DNA of 64,000 bases from Anaerovirgula multivorans (lineage in GTDB: Bacteria; Bacillota; Clostridia; Peptostreptococcales; Natronincolaceae): assembly GCF_900188145.1 (NCBI RefSeq), contig NZ_FZOJ01000005.1, forward strand, positions 124,001 to 188,000, written 5' to 3'. The position numbers and the translations under genes were made by a program. Under the pieces are notes generated by a model. That model did no database searches. It worked only from the letters and a program-made list of their open reading frames with translations, and was not told where the DNA came from. Positions 63,158 through 64,000 of this stretch are shown here, piece by piece. Positions within the stretch are counted from its first letter, which is position 1. Every line of letters starts with the position of its first letter.

Positions 63158-64000
63158 GAACAATGACATATGGAGAAGCTATTAGAGAAGGTATGAGAAT
63201 TAAAATGAAAGAAGATCCAAATGTATTTATCATGGGGGAAGACGTAGGAGCATTTGGAGGTTGTTTTGGTGTAACTGCGGGACTTTATGAAGAATTTGGA
63301 GAAAAAAGGGTAAAAGATACACCCATATCTGAAGGCGTTATTATTGGTGGTGCCGTTGGAGCAGCTGCAACTGGTCTTAGACCTATAGCGGAATTGATGT
63401 TTATTGATTTCCTAACAGTAGGAATGGATCAAATTGTAAACCAAGCAGCAAAAATGAGATATATGTTTGGTGGAAAGATTACTGTACCTATGGTTGTAAG
63501 GTTACCCTCTGGTGGTGGCGTTCAAGCAGCAGCACAGCATTCCCAATCATTGGAGGCATGGTTGACACATGTACCAGGGCTAAAGGTAGTTTACCCATCT
63601 ACGCCGCAAGATGCGCTAGGACTTATGCTAACTGCCATCGAAGATGATAACCCAGTTATGTATATTGAACACAAAGCAATGTATGCTATGAAGGGTGAAG
63701 TAGCAGATGCTGTTGCTCCCATTGCTTTTGGTGTAGCTGATGTAAAAAGAGAAGGAAGCGACGTTACTGTAATCGCCTATGGAAAAATGCTTCATGAAGC
63801 TTTGAAAGCAGCAGAAGAACTTGCCAAAGAAGGAATCGAAGTGGAGATTGTAGATCCAAGAACGTTATATCCGCTAGATAAAGAAACTATCTTTAAATCT
63901 GTTGAAAAGACGAATAAAGTGGTGATTGCTACAGAAGAAACAAAAAGAGGTGGCTATGCTGGTGAAATAGCAGCTTTGCTTGCTGAAAAGTGCTTTGATT
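63154..64000 (+). CDS. acoB: Acetoin dehydrogenase E1 beta subunit (cut by window end)
   Basis: The frame opens MRTMTYGEAIREGMRIKMKE and runs 282 codons to the window edge without a stop. IMGEDVGAFGG, DTPISEGVIIGGAVGAAATG, AELMFIDFLTVGMDQIVNQA and AAQHSQSLEAWLTHVPGLKV are E1 beta signatures. The family is usually about 325-340 aa, so about 45-55 residues lie outside. It pairs with E1 alpha; E2/E3 genes are expected beyond the edge. Confidence 0.92.
   Translation, partial: MRTMTYGEAIREGMRIKMKEDPNVFIMGEDVGAFGGCFGVTAGLYEEFGEKRVKDTPISEGVIIGGAVGAAATGLRPIAELMFIDFLTVGMDQIVNQAAKMRYMFGGKITVPMVVRLPSGGGVQAAAQHSQSLEAWLTHVPGLKVVYPSTPQDALGLMLTAIEDDNPVMYIEHKAMYAMKGEVADAVAPIAFGVADVKREGSDVTVIAYGKMLHEALKAAEELAKEGIEVEIVDPRTLYPLDKETIFKSVEKTNKVVIATEETKRGGYAGEIAALLAEKCFD

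Overview
The window is low-GC DNA from an anaerobic member of the Clostridia. The evidence is the strong AGGAGG-type ribosome binding sites, a monofunctional Ni-CO dehydrogenase, a TRAP/hexonate locus, PadR/HAAS regulators and a sigma-54 acetoin operon. An Alkaliphilus-like genus is my guess; nothing here proves it. No rRNA, tRNA or CRISPR array is visible.

Layout. 0-4 kb: end of a sugar-phosphate isomerase-like gene, a two-gene ABC exporter, a small DUF-type protein and a HEAT-like protein, then a 55-bp tandem repeat. 4.3-9.9 kb: a cyclic-di-GMP and motility block with a GGDEF-EAL enzyme, a c-di-GMP-I riboswitch, a ComFB protein and a MotA/MotB-like pair; a YajQ protein lies further on at 15.9 kb. 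10-15.5 kb: a five-gene nickel/peptide ABC importer behind a strong promoter and a leader terminator. 16.6-27.8 kb: a nucleotidyltransferase/phosphomutase-like fusion and a giant cyclic beta-1,2-glucan synthase-type protein (about 2,837 aa). 27.9-40.5 kb: a sugar-acid (hexonate) catabolic locus with a GntR regulator, dehydrogenases, FGGY kinase, TRAP transporter, KDPG-type aldolase and 6-phosphogluconate dehydrogenase. Its galactonate (dgo) genes are visibly decaying: dgoD is reduced to a scar, and dgoK runs into a headless 2-hydroxyacid dehydrogenase. 40.6-43.8 kb: a ketopantoate reductase-like gene and a solo CooS. 44.2-45.8 kb: transposon debris that interrupts a response regulator. 45.8-49.5 kb: a TetR-controlled ABC exporter operon including an unlisted 46-aa membrane protein. 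49.6-57.4 kb: a RAYT element, a PadR/flavodoxin operon, a PadR plus HAAS-SEDS operon, IS1380 remains, a pirin and group II intron debris. 57.4-64 kb: an acetoin/butanediol regulon with two sigma-54 promoters, an AcoR-type activator, DUF6506 and Lin0512 proteins, butanediol dehydrogenase and acetoin dehydrogenase E1 alpha and beta (the last cut by the window end).

The best candidates for new biology are: (i) the pairing of DUF6506 and Lin0512 proteins with acetoin metabolism through two matching sigma-54 promoters; (ii) the PadR-controlled SEDS protein carrying a HAAS signalling domain; (iii) the riboswitch-ComFB-GGDEF/EAL-Mot block; and (iv) intergenic repeat families shared between distant parts of the window.
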